IMG/VR virus record: IMGVR_UViG_3300018426_003336
Coordinates: 1 to 22,479 of that record
From: a virus
Reading direction: 5' to 3' (one strand)
Length of the DNA stretch: 22,479 nt
In this document: one piece after another, positions 6,559 through 13,174 of the stretch
Layout: each line of letters begins with the position of its first letter
Numbering within the stretch: the first letter of the stretch is position 1
Notes under the pieces: generated by a model
Told to the model about the DNA's origin: nothing
What the model saw: the letters and a program-made list of their open reading frames with translations, nothing else
Database searches by the model: none
Translations under genes and position numbers: made by a program

Positions 6559-6632
6559 ATGGGTGTGGTGTAATGGTAACACGTCAGTCTCCAAAACTGA
6601 AGATAGGGGTTCGATTCCCTTCACCTGTGCCA
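6559..6632 (+). tRNA. tRNA-Trp (anticodon CCA)
   Basis: The anticodon arm is TCAGT-CTCCAAA-ACTGA with CCA at the anticodon. The D arm is GTGT-loop-ACAC, the T arm AGGGG-TTCGATT-CCCTT, and the acceptor ATGGGTG/CACCTGT pairs with two wobble pairs. The CCA end is encoded at 6630-6632. Confidence 0.9.
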
Positions 6633-6634
6633 AT

Positions 6635-6710
6635 GTTGGAGTGGCTCGAATAGTTAGGCACTGGATTGCAAATCCAGTTTATGTAGGTGCAAATCCTATC
6701 TCCAACTCCA
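6635..6710 (+). tRNA. tRNA-Cys (anticodon GCA)
   Basis: The acceptor GTTGGAG/CTCCAAC pairs perfectly, the anticodon arm is CTGGA-TTGCAAA-TCCAG, and the T arm GTAGG/CCTAT has the loop TGCAAAT. The CCA end is encoded. It lies two bases after tRNA-Trp, so the tRNAs must be cut from a common transcript. Confidence 0.9.
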
Positions 6711-6712
6711 GT

Positions 6713-6787
6713 GGTCTGTTAGTGAAGGGGTAATCACACTTGACTGTCTATCAGGAATCACGGGTTCGAATCCCGTACAGACCGCCA
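6713..6787 (+). tRNA. tRNA-Asp (anticodon GTC)
   Basis: The acceptor GGTCTGT/ACAGACC pairs perfectly, the anticodon loop CTGTCTA holds GTC, and the T arm CGGG-TTCGAAT-CCCG is canonical. CCA is encoded at 6785-6787. It is the third member of the tRNA cluster, two bases after tRNA-Cys. Confidence 0.92.
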
Positions 6788-6858
6788 TTTTTACCAGTAT
6801 GTTAGCGTACAACTTTGCAACCGTTTTGTAAATAAAAATACAACAAAAAGGCGTTGCA

Positions 6859-7077
6859 ATGACACAAGCAGAATATAAATTCGCAAATGAACTGCATTAT
6901 GCAGTCAAAGGTCATCTCATTAATCCCAATTATGACGAAGAAACTGTGCAGAGTATATACGACTCGTACTTTAAACGACTCTGGGGAAACCATGAGCGAC
7001 TTGTATATAGTAGAGAACACTTCGAAAAACTTTGGGAAGAAACCTATGGTAAGCAAATCAATATCAAATTTAAGTAA
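6859..7077 (+). CDS. Small hypothetical protein
   Basis: This 72-residue protein is rich in aromatic and charged residues (ELHYAVKGHL, YDSYFKRLWGNHE, LWEETYG) and looks helical. An AAAAAGG element lies about 10 bases before the ATG. It is downstream of the tRNA cluster and overlaps the next gene by 32 bases in another frame. No family recognised. Confidence 0.65.
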   Translation: MTQAEYKFANELHYAVKGHLINPNYDEETVQSIYDSYFKRLWGNHERLVYSREHFEKLWEETYGKQINIKFK

Positions 7078-7255
7078 TGACGATTTAACATACTTAGAAA
7101 CTTTATTAGGCAAAGAGTTTGCCAATCAACATGAACGCAGGAAGCAGTTTGAAACTAAAAATGGATGGTCGCCAGCAGATGATAGTGCTAAAGTTCTGAG
7201 ACTGTTGAATGCTGTAAGATCTCAGAAACGGTTAGCAAATATAGGCGAATGGTAA
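7046..7255 (+). CDS. Small hypothetical protein
   Basis: The chosen start is the ATG at 7046, preceded by GGAAGAA, giving 69 residues: MVSKSISNLSNDDLTYLETLLGK and onward, ending IGEW. An ATG at 6992 in the same frame would add 18 residues that overlap the preceding gene further. It is charged and helical, with no cysteines and no membrane segment. The pattern LSNDDLTYLETLLGKE is the most family-like part but I do not recognise it. Confidence 0.6.
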   Translation: MVSKSISNLSNDDLTYLETLLGKEFANQHERRKQFETKNGWSPADDSAKVLRLLNAVRSQKRLANIGEW

Positions 7256-7256
7256 T

Positions 7257-7270
7257 CTAGTAAATACTAG
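7257..7270 (+). promoter_or_regulatory. Late-type promoter inside a 14-base palindrome at start codon
   Basis: CTAGTAAATACTAG is a perfect palindrome that abuts the ATG at 7271 and contains the late-like octamer AGTAAATA (7259-7266). The predicted start falls within a base of the ATG, and there is no ribosome site, so a leaderless mRNA is possible. Confidence 0.45.
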
Positions 7271-7846
7271 ATGAAGACGATTTATATACACGGCGCTACT
7301 GCCAGCGAGCGCAGTTTTGCTTTTGTTCAAAAAAGTATCAAGGCAAAGAGTCCAATATACTTGAACTATGACAAAAGCACAACTGCAAAAGATAACCTAA
7401 CAGACATGTACAAGAGATTGGAAGATGAAAAAGGCCCATTCTTTTACATATGTCATAGTTTGGGTGGAGTATATGCAACTTATTTGCAAAAACAATTTCA
7501 AGACCGTAGCATAGGATGTGTTAGTCTAGCCACTCCATTTGGAGGTAGTGAAATTGCCAGTTGGGGCAGCATGCTAAACCCAGGATACCAATTGTTCAAA
7601 GACATTGCTCCTACCAGTAGTTTTATAAGAGACAGTAGACGAACACCAATTGCAATACCTTGGACACAGGTACTAACTACAGTGGGCGATGTTCCTTGGT
7701 TAAGTGGACGCAACGACGGTATTGTGACACACAAAAGCATGACATGCAGAACAGATGTAGAATACGAACAAGTGGACCGCAATCATTATGAAATTGTTCT
7801 TAGTCAAAGAGCGGTTGACATTATCAAAAAACGAATGTATAAATAA
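7271..7846 (+). CDS. Alpha/beta hydrolase (lipase/esterase-like)
   Basis: This 191-residue hydrolase begins MKTIYIHGATAS, with the HGA oxyanion-type motif at the front. It has the nucleophile elbow CHSLGG (Ser63), a likely acid Asp149 in SGRNDGIV and a likely base His172 in RNHYEIV. It lacks a signal peptide and is shorter than most lipases, so the lid is small or absent. The substrate is unknown. There is no ribosome site before the ATG, which touches a palindrome carrying a late-type promoter. Its 3' end contains the promoter of the tmRNA gene. Confidence 0.85.
   Translation: MKTIYIHGATASERSFAFVQKSIKAKSPIYLNYDKSTTAKDNLTDMYKRLEDEKGPFFYICHSLGGVYATYLQKQFQDRSIGCVSLATPFGGSEIASWGSMLNPGYQLFKDIAPTSSFIRDSRRTPIAIPWTQVLTTVGDVPWLSGRNDGIVTHKSMTCRTDVEYEQVDRNHYEIVLSQRAVDIIKKRMYK
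7815..7845 (+). promoter_or_regulatory. tmRNA promoter, sigma-70 type merged with late octamer
   Basis: TTGACA (7815-7820), 17 bases, TATAAA (7838-7843). The -10 box is also a perfect late octamer TATAAATA (7838-7845). The predicted start near 7851 matches the first base of the proposed tmRNA precursor. It lies within the end of the hydrolase gene. Confidence 0.85.
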
Positions 7847-7850
7847 ACTG

Positions 7851-8135
7851 TTAGCGTTGAAGCAACGTGGACATATACTGGACCTCGGGGCGGTACCGAG
7901 CAGCTCCAACATAAGTACATTTGATGAGTGTGTTTATGATGGGGCTGAAAATAGGATCGACAGGTGTGAAAGTGAAGTGGAGTTAACCGGTTGACAGCGT
8001 AATAGGTCAAAATTCACAATTGCAAATGACAATCGTGCGCCAGAAATGGCACTAGCTGCCTAATTAGGTAAGTGGGGGTTGGCAACACACCTAGCAACAG
8101 AAGGTGTTGCGCTAAGTTGGATTCTATATCATCGC
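7851..8135 (+). ncRNA. ssrA: Circularly permuted (two-piece type) tmRNA
   Basis: tmRNA rescues stalled ribosomes and tags the unfinished protein. The acceptor half comes first: T arm CTCGG-GGCGGTA-CCGAG (7884-7900) and acceptor 3' strand CAGCTCC (7901-7907). After a spacer of about 29 bases comes the coding half with acceptor 5' strand GGGGCTG (7941-7947); the two strands pair with one G-U. The tag frame at 8022-8063 reads ANDNRAPEMALAA then TAA, like alphaproteobacterial tags. A stem GCAACAC/GTGTTGC follows, then CGCTAA (8110-8115), which can pair with TTAGCG at 7851. The encoded end is AACA rather than ACCA. The 3' boundary is approximate. The permuted order is typical of alphaproteobacteria. 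Confidence 0.9.
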
Positions 8136-8153
8136 AGTCACGGAGACAAACAA

Positions 8154-8375
8154 ATGAAACCAAACAAATTTTTTGAATTGACTGTACAGGATATTGATAT
8201 CATTGAATCTGCGCTCAATGCCAAAGTAAGTCGTAGAACACATGCTGTAATACAAGGGCAAGGCGATAGAGAAAAACTAATACAAGAAGCCAATCAAATC
8301 AGAGATCTGTTGGGCAGACTGCACAATCAAAAGCATTGGTATCGTCCAAAAGATGATACCTATGTAAGCGGATAA
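8154..8375 (+). CDS. Small hypothetical protein after tmRNA
   Basis: This 73-residue protein starts at the ATG at 8154 with GGAG eight bases upstream. The open frame extends back into the tmRNA, which is not coding. The sequence MKPNKFFELTVQDIDIIESALNAKV resembles short phage proteins with a helical core (LIQEANQIRDLLGRLHNQKHW). Function is not recognised. A perfect 7-bp inverted repeat follows at 8378. Confidence 0.7.
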   Translation: MKPNKFFELTVQDIDIIESALNAKVSRRTHAVIQGQGDREKLIQEANQIRDLLGRLHNQKHWYRPKDDTYVSG

Positions 8376-8377
8376 CT

Positions 8378-8393
8378 GTTGCAAACTTGCAAC
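8378..8393. repeat. 16-base inverted repeat
   Basis: GTTGCAA-AC-TTGCAAC is a near-perfect palindrome just after the stop codon at 8375, followed by an AT-rich stretch with ATAAATA at 8398. It could be a protein-binding site or an mRNA end. Confidence 0.5.
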
Positions 8394-8420
8394 AAAAATA
8401 AATATATGGACAAAAAGTCT

Positions 8421-8449
8421 TGATTTTTTAACAGAAAACTGTTAAATAC
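8421..8449 (+). promoter_or_regulatory. Porin-gene promoter with embedded operator-like palindrome
   Basis: TTGATT (8421-8426), 17 bases, TAAATA (8444-8449). The spacer and -10 box contain a perfect 8-bp-arm palindrome TTTAACAG-AAAA-CTGTTAAA (8428-8447). A protein bound here would cover the promoter. The element is the only clear operator-like palindrome spanning a promoter spacer in the window. Confidence 0.65.
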
Positions 8450-8502
8450 ACTAGGACAACGCAAGAAATTGCCTTGTCTATTTTTTATAACCTAAGGAAA
8501 AA

Positions 8503-9291
8503 ATGATGAAAAAACATTTACTAGCAATTCTTTTTGCTACTGCATCAACAGCGGCATTTGCTGAAGAAGCAACAGTAGCAACAGGACCAGTATTGTCAGG
8601 TGAAGTATCACTTGATTTTGCACAAGATGCAAACGACGACTGGGGCGGAACAATGGGTCTAGACCTAGGTGTTGATGTCACAGGACTAGCAACAGTTGAT
8701 CTAGACTTTGAAGCAGAAGATGGTGGCGCATTAACACTTGACACATGGAAAGTCGGAACTGAAGTAGGCGGTGTTGGCATTGCAATGGGCGACGACCTAG
8801 GCGTAATGCCAGGTGCAGAAGGTGAACAAACACTAGCAGCACCAGCAATGGCTGAAGCAATCAGCATCACAACAGGAAGTGCAACTGTAGCAGTTGGCTT
8901 TACTGATTGGAGCACAGACATCACAGACATCAGCAACGTACAAGGTGCTTACACACTTAGCCTAGCAGGGCTTGATGTGACTGCCGCTGGCGACTATAAC
9001 CTAGACACAGAAAACACTGTACTAGGTGGTAGTGTTGGTACAACAATGAATGATCTAGCACTAACAGGTGTTGTAACATATGATGTAGATGCAGAAGCAT
9101 TTGGCTACGAAGGTGTAGTTGGTGTAATGGGTCTAACAGCATATGTAAACGGTGACGACACAGATGCGTTCCAAAACGTAGGTGGTGAGTACAAGTATTC
9201 ATTGAACGGTGCTACACTAACAGCAGGTGCTAACTACAACGTTGACACAGAAGATTTTGCTCCAACAGCGGGCATCAGCTTTGCATTCTAA
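8503..9291 (+). CDS. Porin-like outer-membrane beta-barrel protein
   Basis: This 262-residue protein has a clear signal peptide (MMKKHLLAILFATASTAAFA, cut before EEATVA). The mature part is acidic, rich in Gly, Thr, Ala and Asp, with repeating alternating-hydrophobic strands such as VSLDFAQD, ATVDLDFEAED, ATVAVGFTDWS, GVVTYDVDAEA, and GANYNVDTEDFAPTAGISFAF. The terminal Phe preceded by alternating hydrophobics is the usual C-terminal signal of outer-membrane barrels. At about 242 mature residues it is smaller than classical 16-stranded porins. A strong AAGGA ribosome site, an operator-like promoter and a GAAA-loop terminator make it a single-gene unit. Its role could be nutrient entry or a receptor change in the infected cell. 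Confidence 0.8.
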   Translation: MMKKHLLAILFATASTAAFAEEATVATGPVLSGEVSLDFAQDANDDWGGTMGLDLGVDVTGLATVDLDFEAEDGGALTLDTWKVGTEVGGVGIAMGDDLGVMPGAEGEQTLAAPAMAEAISITTGSATVAVGFTDWSTDITDISNVQGAYTLSLAGLDVTAAGDYNLDTENTVLGGSVGTTMNDLALTGVVTYDVDAEAFGYEGVVGVMGLTAYVNGDDTDAFQNVGGEYKYSLNGATLTAGANYNVDTEDFAPTAGISFAF

Positions 9292-9334
9292 ATAATTCCT
9301 ATGCGGTACCCTACGGGGCATCATGAGTAGGATG

Positions 9335-9363
9335 AAAGGGCGGTAGAAATATCGCCCTTTTTT
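9335..9363 (+). terminator. Rho-independent terminator with GAAA loop
   Basis: An 11-bp stem AAAGGGCGGTA/TATCGCCCTTT with a GAAA tetraloop and a T run follows the porin-like gene. Confidence 0.92.
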
Positions 9364-9376
9364 ACTGAATACACTC

Positions 9377-9405
9377 TTGACATTTGTGGGTAAATACACT
9401 ATATT
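9377..9405 (+). promoter_or_regulatory. Sigma-70 type promoter
   Basis: TTGACA (9377-9382), 17 bases, TATATT (9400-9405). The downstream leader ACAACAAGGAG supplies the ribosome site for the ATG at 9437. It is closely similar to the promoter at 6383. Confidence 0.88.
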
Positions 9406-9436
9406 ATAAGTATATTCACACAACAAGGAGACAGTG

Positions 9437-9619
9437 ATGTTTGCAGGTTATGAAGGCTATATAGCCGTAGCGATATGTTTATTTTGCACTTGGCTAGGCT
9501 ATATGCAAGGCAAACGCAGTGGTATTGAAAGTGCTATCGAAGGTATGGTAGCATTGAAACTGTTGAAAATTCTTCCCAATGGTAGAATAATCGCTGGACC
9601 CAATTTAGAAACCAAATGA
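9437..9619 (+). CDS. Small one-helix membrane protein
   Basis: This 60-residue protein has an N-terminal hydrophobic helix (YIAVAICLFCTWLGYMQG) followed by a short cytoplasmic-looking tail with KLLKILPNGRII. A GTG three bases before the ATG is an alternative start; the AAGGAG site suits either. The strong promoter and terminator make it a one-gene unit, suggesting high early expression. Function unknown; small membrane proteins like this often act in host takeover or lysis control, but nothing proves it. Confidence 0.7.
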   Translation: MFAGYEGYIAVAICLFCTWLGYMQGKRSGIESAIEGMVALKLLKILPNGRIIAGPNLETK

Positions 9620-9674
9620 TTAGAAAAGAATAGAGGTTTTGAAACCCTCAGATAAGAAGCAAATTTATGCTAAC

Positions 9675-9709
9675 AAAAAAGCTCACTGTTAACAACAGTG
9701 GGCTTTTTT
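9675..9709 (+). terminator. Rho-independent terminator
   Basis: Six As, then a stem GCTCACTGTT/AACAGTGGGC (one T-G wobble) with an AAC loop, then six Ts. The T run leads directly into the late octamer at 9710. Confidence 0.92.
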
Positions 9710-9717
9710 AATAAATA
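9710..9717 (+). promoter_or_regulatory. Late-type promoter with predicted start at the GTG codon
   Basis: AATAAATA. By T4 spacing the transcript would begin at about 9723, which is the GTG start of the lipoprotein gene. There is no ribosome site in between. Confidence 0.55.
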
Positions 9718-9722
9718 TCACA

Positions 9723-10211
9723 GTGACGCAAATCAAATCTATATCGCTGTGGCTACTACTTGTCTTGCCTATGCTGTCTGCTTGTCAGACAACCACCTCC
9801 ACACCTGTAGACACTGCCAGAGAGTATATTGGTTTAACTGAATGGCGCAATAGACAAGAACTCAGAGAACTAACAGGTGTAGATCCTGTGCGCACAGAAT
9901 GGTGTGCTGCTTTTGTGAATGCTATACTAGAACTAGAAGGCATACCCGGCAGTGACACTGTGAGCGATTATCCACTTACAGCAAGAAGTTTTTTAAAATG
10001 GGGAGAGGAGATTGATCCCCAAGACATAAAGCAAGGTGATGTTGTAGTTTTCCCCAGAGGCAATCAAGGATGGCAAGGTCATGTTGGCTTTTACTATGGT
10101 ACTACTGAACAGGGTTATTGGGTAATACTGGGAGGCAATCAATCAAACACTGTGAGATATGATTTATATAGACCCAGTAGAGCTATCGGCATAAGACGTT
10201 GGATGGAATAA
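9723..10211 (+). CDS. Lipoprotein NlpC/CHAP-like peptidase or amidase (TIGR02594-like)
   Basis: This 162-residue protein has a lipoprotein signal: MTQIKSISLWLLLVLPMLSAC with lipobox LSAC and Cys21 as the lipidated residue. The catalytic domain resembles the TIGR02594/CHAP group: Cys61 in TEWCAAFVN, His120 in WQGHVGFY and Asn139 in LGGNQSN. Such enzymes cut peptidoglycan cross-links. Anchoring to the outer membrane would place it at the periplasmic face, suiting a spanin-like, lysis-aid or superinfection-exclusion role; these are inferences. GTG is chosen because it alone gives the complete lipoprotein signal. The gene may be translated from a leaderless late mRNA. Confidence 0.82.
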   Translation: MTQIKSISLWLLLVLPMLSACQTTTSTPVDTAREYIGLTEWRNRQELRELTGVDPVRTEWCAAFVNAILELEGIPGSDTVSDYPLTARSFLKWGEEIDPQDIKQGDVVVFPRGNQGWQGHVGFYYGTTEQGYWVILGGNQSNTVRYDLYRPSRAIGIRRWME

Positions 10212-10215
10212 ATAC
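10207..10215 (+). promoter_or_regulatory. Late-type promoter
   Basis: AATAAATAC, followed by TCATATAGGAG, close to the arrangement in classical T4 late promoters. It overlaps the stop of the lipoprotein gene. GGAG precedes the ATG at 10234. Confidence 0.7.
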
Positions 10216-10233
10216 TCATATAGGAGTATAACT

Positions 10234-11535
10234 ATGAGCGCAAATGGTATCAGCACTCTTGCAGTAGGCACAGATATTGAAAACAAAGAAGCAAGACAAA
10301 TTGCCAAACTTGACATTGCACAAGCCAAGCGTCAAGGCAAAGTTGTTGCAGTTGATGGTACCATTACTGGTGTTGTTGATGATACAAAAACATATTATCG
10401 TTATTGGAATGTATACGATAGGCTAACACTGCAAGGCCCATATAATATTGCAGAAAACCTAACTTTTAACAGTCAGCCACACAGACCATGGACCAGTAAT
10501 GTCAGCGGTGCTGCCGTTCCTGTAGGTACTCCTACAGTTAATACTCTAGCTGATGCCAGTACACAGCCAACAATTACAGGTACCTATGACAATATCAACA
10601 GCACTACATTTACTGTCACTGTAGACGGAACAACCTATACCTTAGGTACTGATCCTGAACTAACAACTGATGGCGCTAATATGTGGACACTTGATTTGAA
10701 CGGCAGTGCGCAAACATTGTCCACTGATACATCATATGATGTAGTAGCTACCAGTAATGGCACTACAAGTGATACAAGTACCAACGAAATTACAACAGTC
10801 AGTGCAATCGAGGCAATTGTTACTGATGCTGCAACAACTTTGGAAATTTGGTACGATGGCAGTGACATTACACAATTCCAACCAACCAATCCAGCAGATG
10901 GTGATGGTATTACACAGTGGAACGACAAATCAAACTTTGCTCACAATGCTAACCCAATTGGTGTAGGACCTGCGGCACGTGCAACATACGAAACCAATGA
11001 ACTTAATACTTACAGTGTAGTACGATTTGATGGCGATGCAGGTTTAAGTATCAATCCTTTTGCAAGTCTCGCAGGCAGTGCAGCACAAACAGTATTTGTT
11101 GTTGCCAAAGGCACAAACTTAGGCACTGGTACACAGTATCTAACAAGCACAAACAATGGCGGGCTTGCTATCTATCACGATGGCACAGAATGGAAAGTTA
11201 ATACCAGCGGCGGCACTGGTGCAAGTGGTGTGGCAGGAGATGCTAACTGGCACATCTTTGGACTTGTGTACAACGGAAACGGAATTGGCGATGCAGGTAA
11301 ATTAAAATTCCGCTATGATAAAATAGAACAAACACTAGACTTTAGTGCAGATCCGGGTGTAAGCTCAACACTATTAGGAACAACAAATGAATACTACTTT
11401 GCATGTCGTGACGACGGTGTAAGTCACTTTGTAGGTGATATAGCAGAAGTATTGATGTTTAACAAAGTATTAAGTGCAGGAGAACTTGCAGACGTAGAAG
11501 AATACTTGAACACACACTGGGCACTAGGATTATAA
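10234..11535 (+). CDS. Virion structural protein with Ig-like and lectin-like domains
   Basis: This 433-residue protein begins MSANGISTLAVGTDIENKEARQIAKLDIA, resembling N-termini of structural proteins in marine T4-like phages. Residues about 90-190 look like a bacterial Ig-like domain (PTITGTYDNINSTTFTVTVDGTTYTL, given here in parts: TFTVTVDGTTYTL, WTLDLNGSA). Residues about 205-433 resemble a LamG/ConA-like lectin fold: LEIWYDGSDI, ITQWNDKS, VVRFDGDAG, TVFVVAKG, IFGLVYNG and the typical end FVGDIAEVLMFNKVLSAGEL. It is probably a tail fibre or decoration protein that binds glycans. It has a GGAG site and a late promoter, as expected for a virion gene. Confidence 0.82.
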   Translation: MSANGISTLAVGTDIENKEARQIAKLDIAQAKRQGKVVAVDGTITGVVDDTKTYYRYWNVYDRLTLQGPYNIAENLTFNSQPHRPWTSNVSGAAVPVGTPTVNTLADASTQPTITGTYDNINSTTFTVTVDGTTYTLGTDPELTTDGANMWTLDLNGSAQTLSTDTSYDVVATSNGTTSDTSTNEITTVSAIEAIVTDAATTLEIWYDGSDITQFQPTNPADGDGITQWNDKSNFAHNANPIGVGPAARATYETNELNTYSVVRFDGDAGLSINPFASLAGSAAQTVFVVAKGTNLGTGTQYLTSTNNGGLAIYHDGTEWKVNTSGGTGASGVAGDANWHIFGLVYNGNGIGDAGKLKFRYDKIEQTLDFSADPGVSSTLLGTTNEYYFACRDDGVSHFVGDIAEVLMFNKVLSAGELADVEEYLNTHWALGL

Positions 11536-11539
11536 TTGA

Positions 11540-12823
11540 ATGGGCGTACAAAATCCAAATAGCACAAACTATGTACACGCAGATGAGCCAAATATTCTAA
11601 ACCTACACAAGGCCATGGAATACAATGCACTTGGGCAACCCATTATCCGTACAGTAGCAGGCGGCGGAACTGGCGGCATTGATGCGTTTGGTCGTATGCA
11701 AGTTGCACAACCATATACACTGTTTGACAGTCAACATCGTTATGCAGAAAACGACAAGTTTTTTACACAAACAACTGGAACAGGCGCAACAGCACATGAT
11801 GCAGATGCAAGTCTAGTAGACATGTCAGTCACGGGAGCAGGCAGTGTTATCCGTGAAACAACTCGTGTGTTTACATACCAACCTGGCAAAGCACTGGAAA
11901 TATTCAACACATTTACAATGGCAGTAGGTGCAACTGGACTTACACAGCGTGTGGGATATTTTGGTGAACAAAATGGCGTTTACTTGGAACAAGCAGACGG
12001 CGAACTATATTTGGTATTGCGCAGTTATACCAGCGGTGCAGTGGTTGAAAATCGTGTAGCACAAGCAGACTGGAATACAGATACACTTGATGGCACAGGC
12101 AACAGTAAAATAACACTAGACGAAACAAAAAGTCAGATCCAGTTTATTGATATTGAATGGCTAGGCGTTGGCACAGTACGTGCTGGTTTTGTAATTGATG
12201 GTGCGTTTGTTATTGCACACAAATTTCATCATGCTAACAGTATAGTAGGAACATACATGACCACAGCAAGTTTGCCCATACGCTATGAATTGACCAGTAC
12301 CGGACCCAGTGCTACAATGAAACACATTTGTAATACTGTAATCAGCAGTGGAGGTTTTACACCCAGCGGATACAGCAACACTGAAGGCAGAGGACTAGCA
12401 TACTATACCATGTCTAGTGCAGGTACATTCTATCACATGGTTAGTATCAAATTAAATTCTAGTAGATTGGACGATGTTGTAATCCCAACTGATGTCAATG
12501 TAATGACAGACAGCAACACAAACTTGCAGTTCAAACTAGTAAAAAATGCAACTTTTTCTACACCTTTGGTTTACACAACACACACCAATGGCACAGTTGA
12601 TTACAGTACAACAGATAGTGCTGTCACTGACCAAGGAGAGGTGTTGTTGAGTGGATATATTGTTAACAAAGGCGAGGCACGTGGATTCAATCCTGCAGAA
12701 CTGCAAAAACTACAGTTAACAAGAACTACTACCAGTGATGTGTTGAGTATTATTGTGACAGCAGAATCACCTAGCACCAAAGCAGCCGGCAACATCAGTT
12801 GGATGGAACCGCTACGCAGCTAG
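11540..12823 (+). CDS. Virion structural protein (tail or baseplate-associated)
   Basis: This 427-residue protein has the string DAFGRMQVAQPYTLFDSQHRY near residues 48-68, which I recall from structural proteins of cyanophages and other marine T4-like phages. Further features are FTYQPGKALEIFNTF and QRVGYFGEQNGVYLEQ, with many beta-rich, Thr/Ser-rich stretches. No catalytic motif was seen. The ATG lies four bases after the preceding stop with no clear ribosome site, so coupling is likely. The gene converges with the minus-strand gene at 12812, the two stops overlapping by 12 bases with no terminator between them. Confidence 0.8.
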   Translation: MGVQNPNSTNYVHADEPNILNLHKAMEYNALGQPIIRTVAGGGTGGIDAFGRMQVAQPYTLFDSQHRYAENDKFFTQTTGTGATAHDADASLVDMSVTGAGSVIRETTRVFTYQPGKALEIFNTFTMAVGATGLTQRVGYFGEQNGVYLEQADGELYLVLRSYTSGAVVENRVAQADWNTDTLDGTGNSKITLDETKSQIQFIDIEWLGVGTVRAGFVIDGAFVIAHKFHHANSIVGTYMTTASLPIRYELTSTGPSATMKHICNTVISSGGFTPSGYSNTEGRGLAYYTMSSAGTFYHMVSIKLNSSRLDDVVIPTDVNVMTDSNTNLQFKLVKNATFSTPLVYTTHTNGTVDYSTTDSAVTDQGEVLLSGYIVNKGEARGFNPAELQKLQLTRTTTSDVLSIIVTAESPSTKAAGNISWMEPLRS

Positions 12824-13174
12824 TAGTACAATTGCTAGATATATTGTGTAGTGTAGTATTTGGTCTATAGCTTGAACTTTCCAAAATGTATGATTTTTAG
12901 TACTTAGATTTGTTCTCAGTACATATTGATTTTTGGTATAATCTATTGCAAAATGCAACACAAAGTCCAACAGTGCAAACAACAGTGCATTCACAACACC
13001 TGTGAACAACAGTGCAACAGCAAAAGTCAACACAGCATGATCACCACAGTGTATCCAAAGTTTGGGATGCTTAAAGTTGTTTTTATCTCCAAACTTTGGT
13101 TTATTCAATCTGCCCTGCATCCATAGATCAGCGATAGCATGTTTGACCAACAGTAGATAGAAAAATATGGTCAC
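12812..13174 (-). CDS. DUF3307-like membrane protein
   Basis: This 120-residue protein resembles the DUF3307 family of phage and bacterial membrane proteins. It has an N-terminal segment FFYLLLVKHAIADLWMQ, a central H-rich part WIHCGDHAVLTFAVALLFTGVVNALLFALLDF (two helices) and a last helix IYLAIVLLAA. Conserved-looking HAIAD and HCGDHA histidines could bind metal. It overlaps the preceding minus-strand gene by four bases. Role unknown; membrane placement allows a holin-like or host-interaction function. Confidence 0.7.
   Translation of the reverse strand: MTIFFYLLLVKHAIADLWMQGRLNKPKFGDKNNFKHPKLWIHCGDHAVLTFAVALLFTGVVNALLFALLDFVLHFAIDYTKNQYVLRTNLSTKNHTFWKVQAIDQILHYTIYLAIVLLAA

Noticed and set aside
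8079-8153. N-terminal extension of the 73-residue protein
   Set aside because: It overlaps the folded 3' part of the tmRNA; the ATG at 8154 has its own GGAG.
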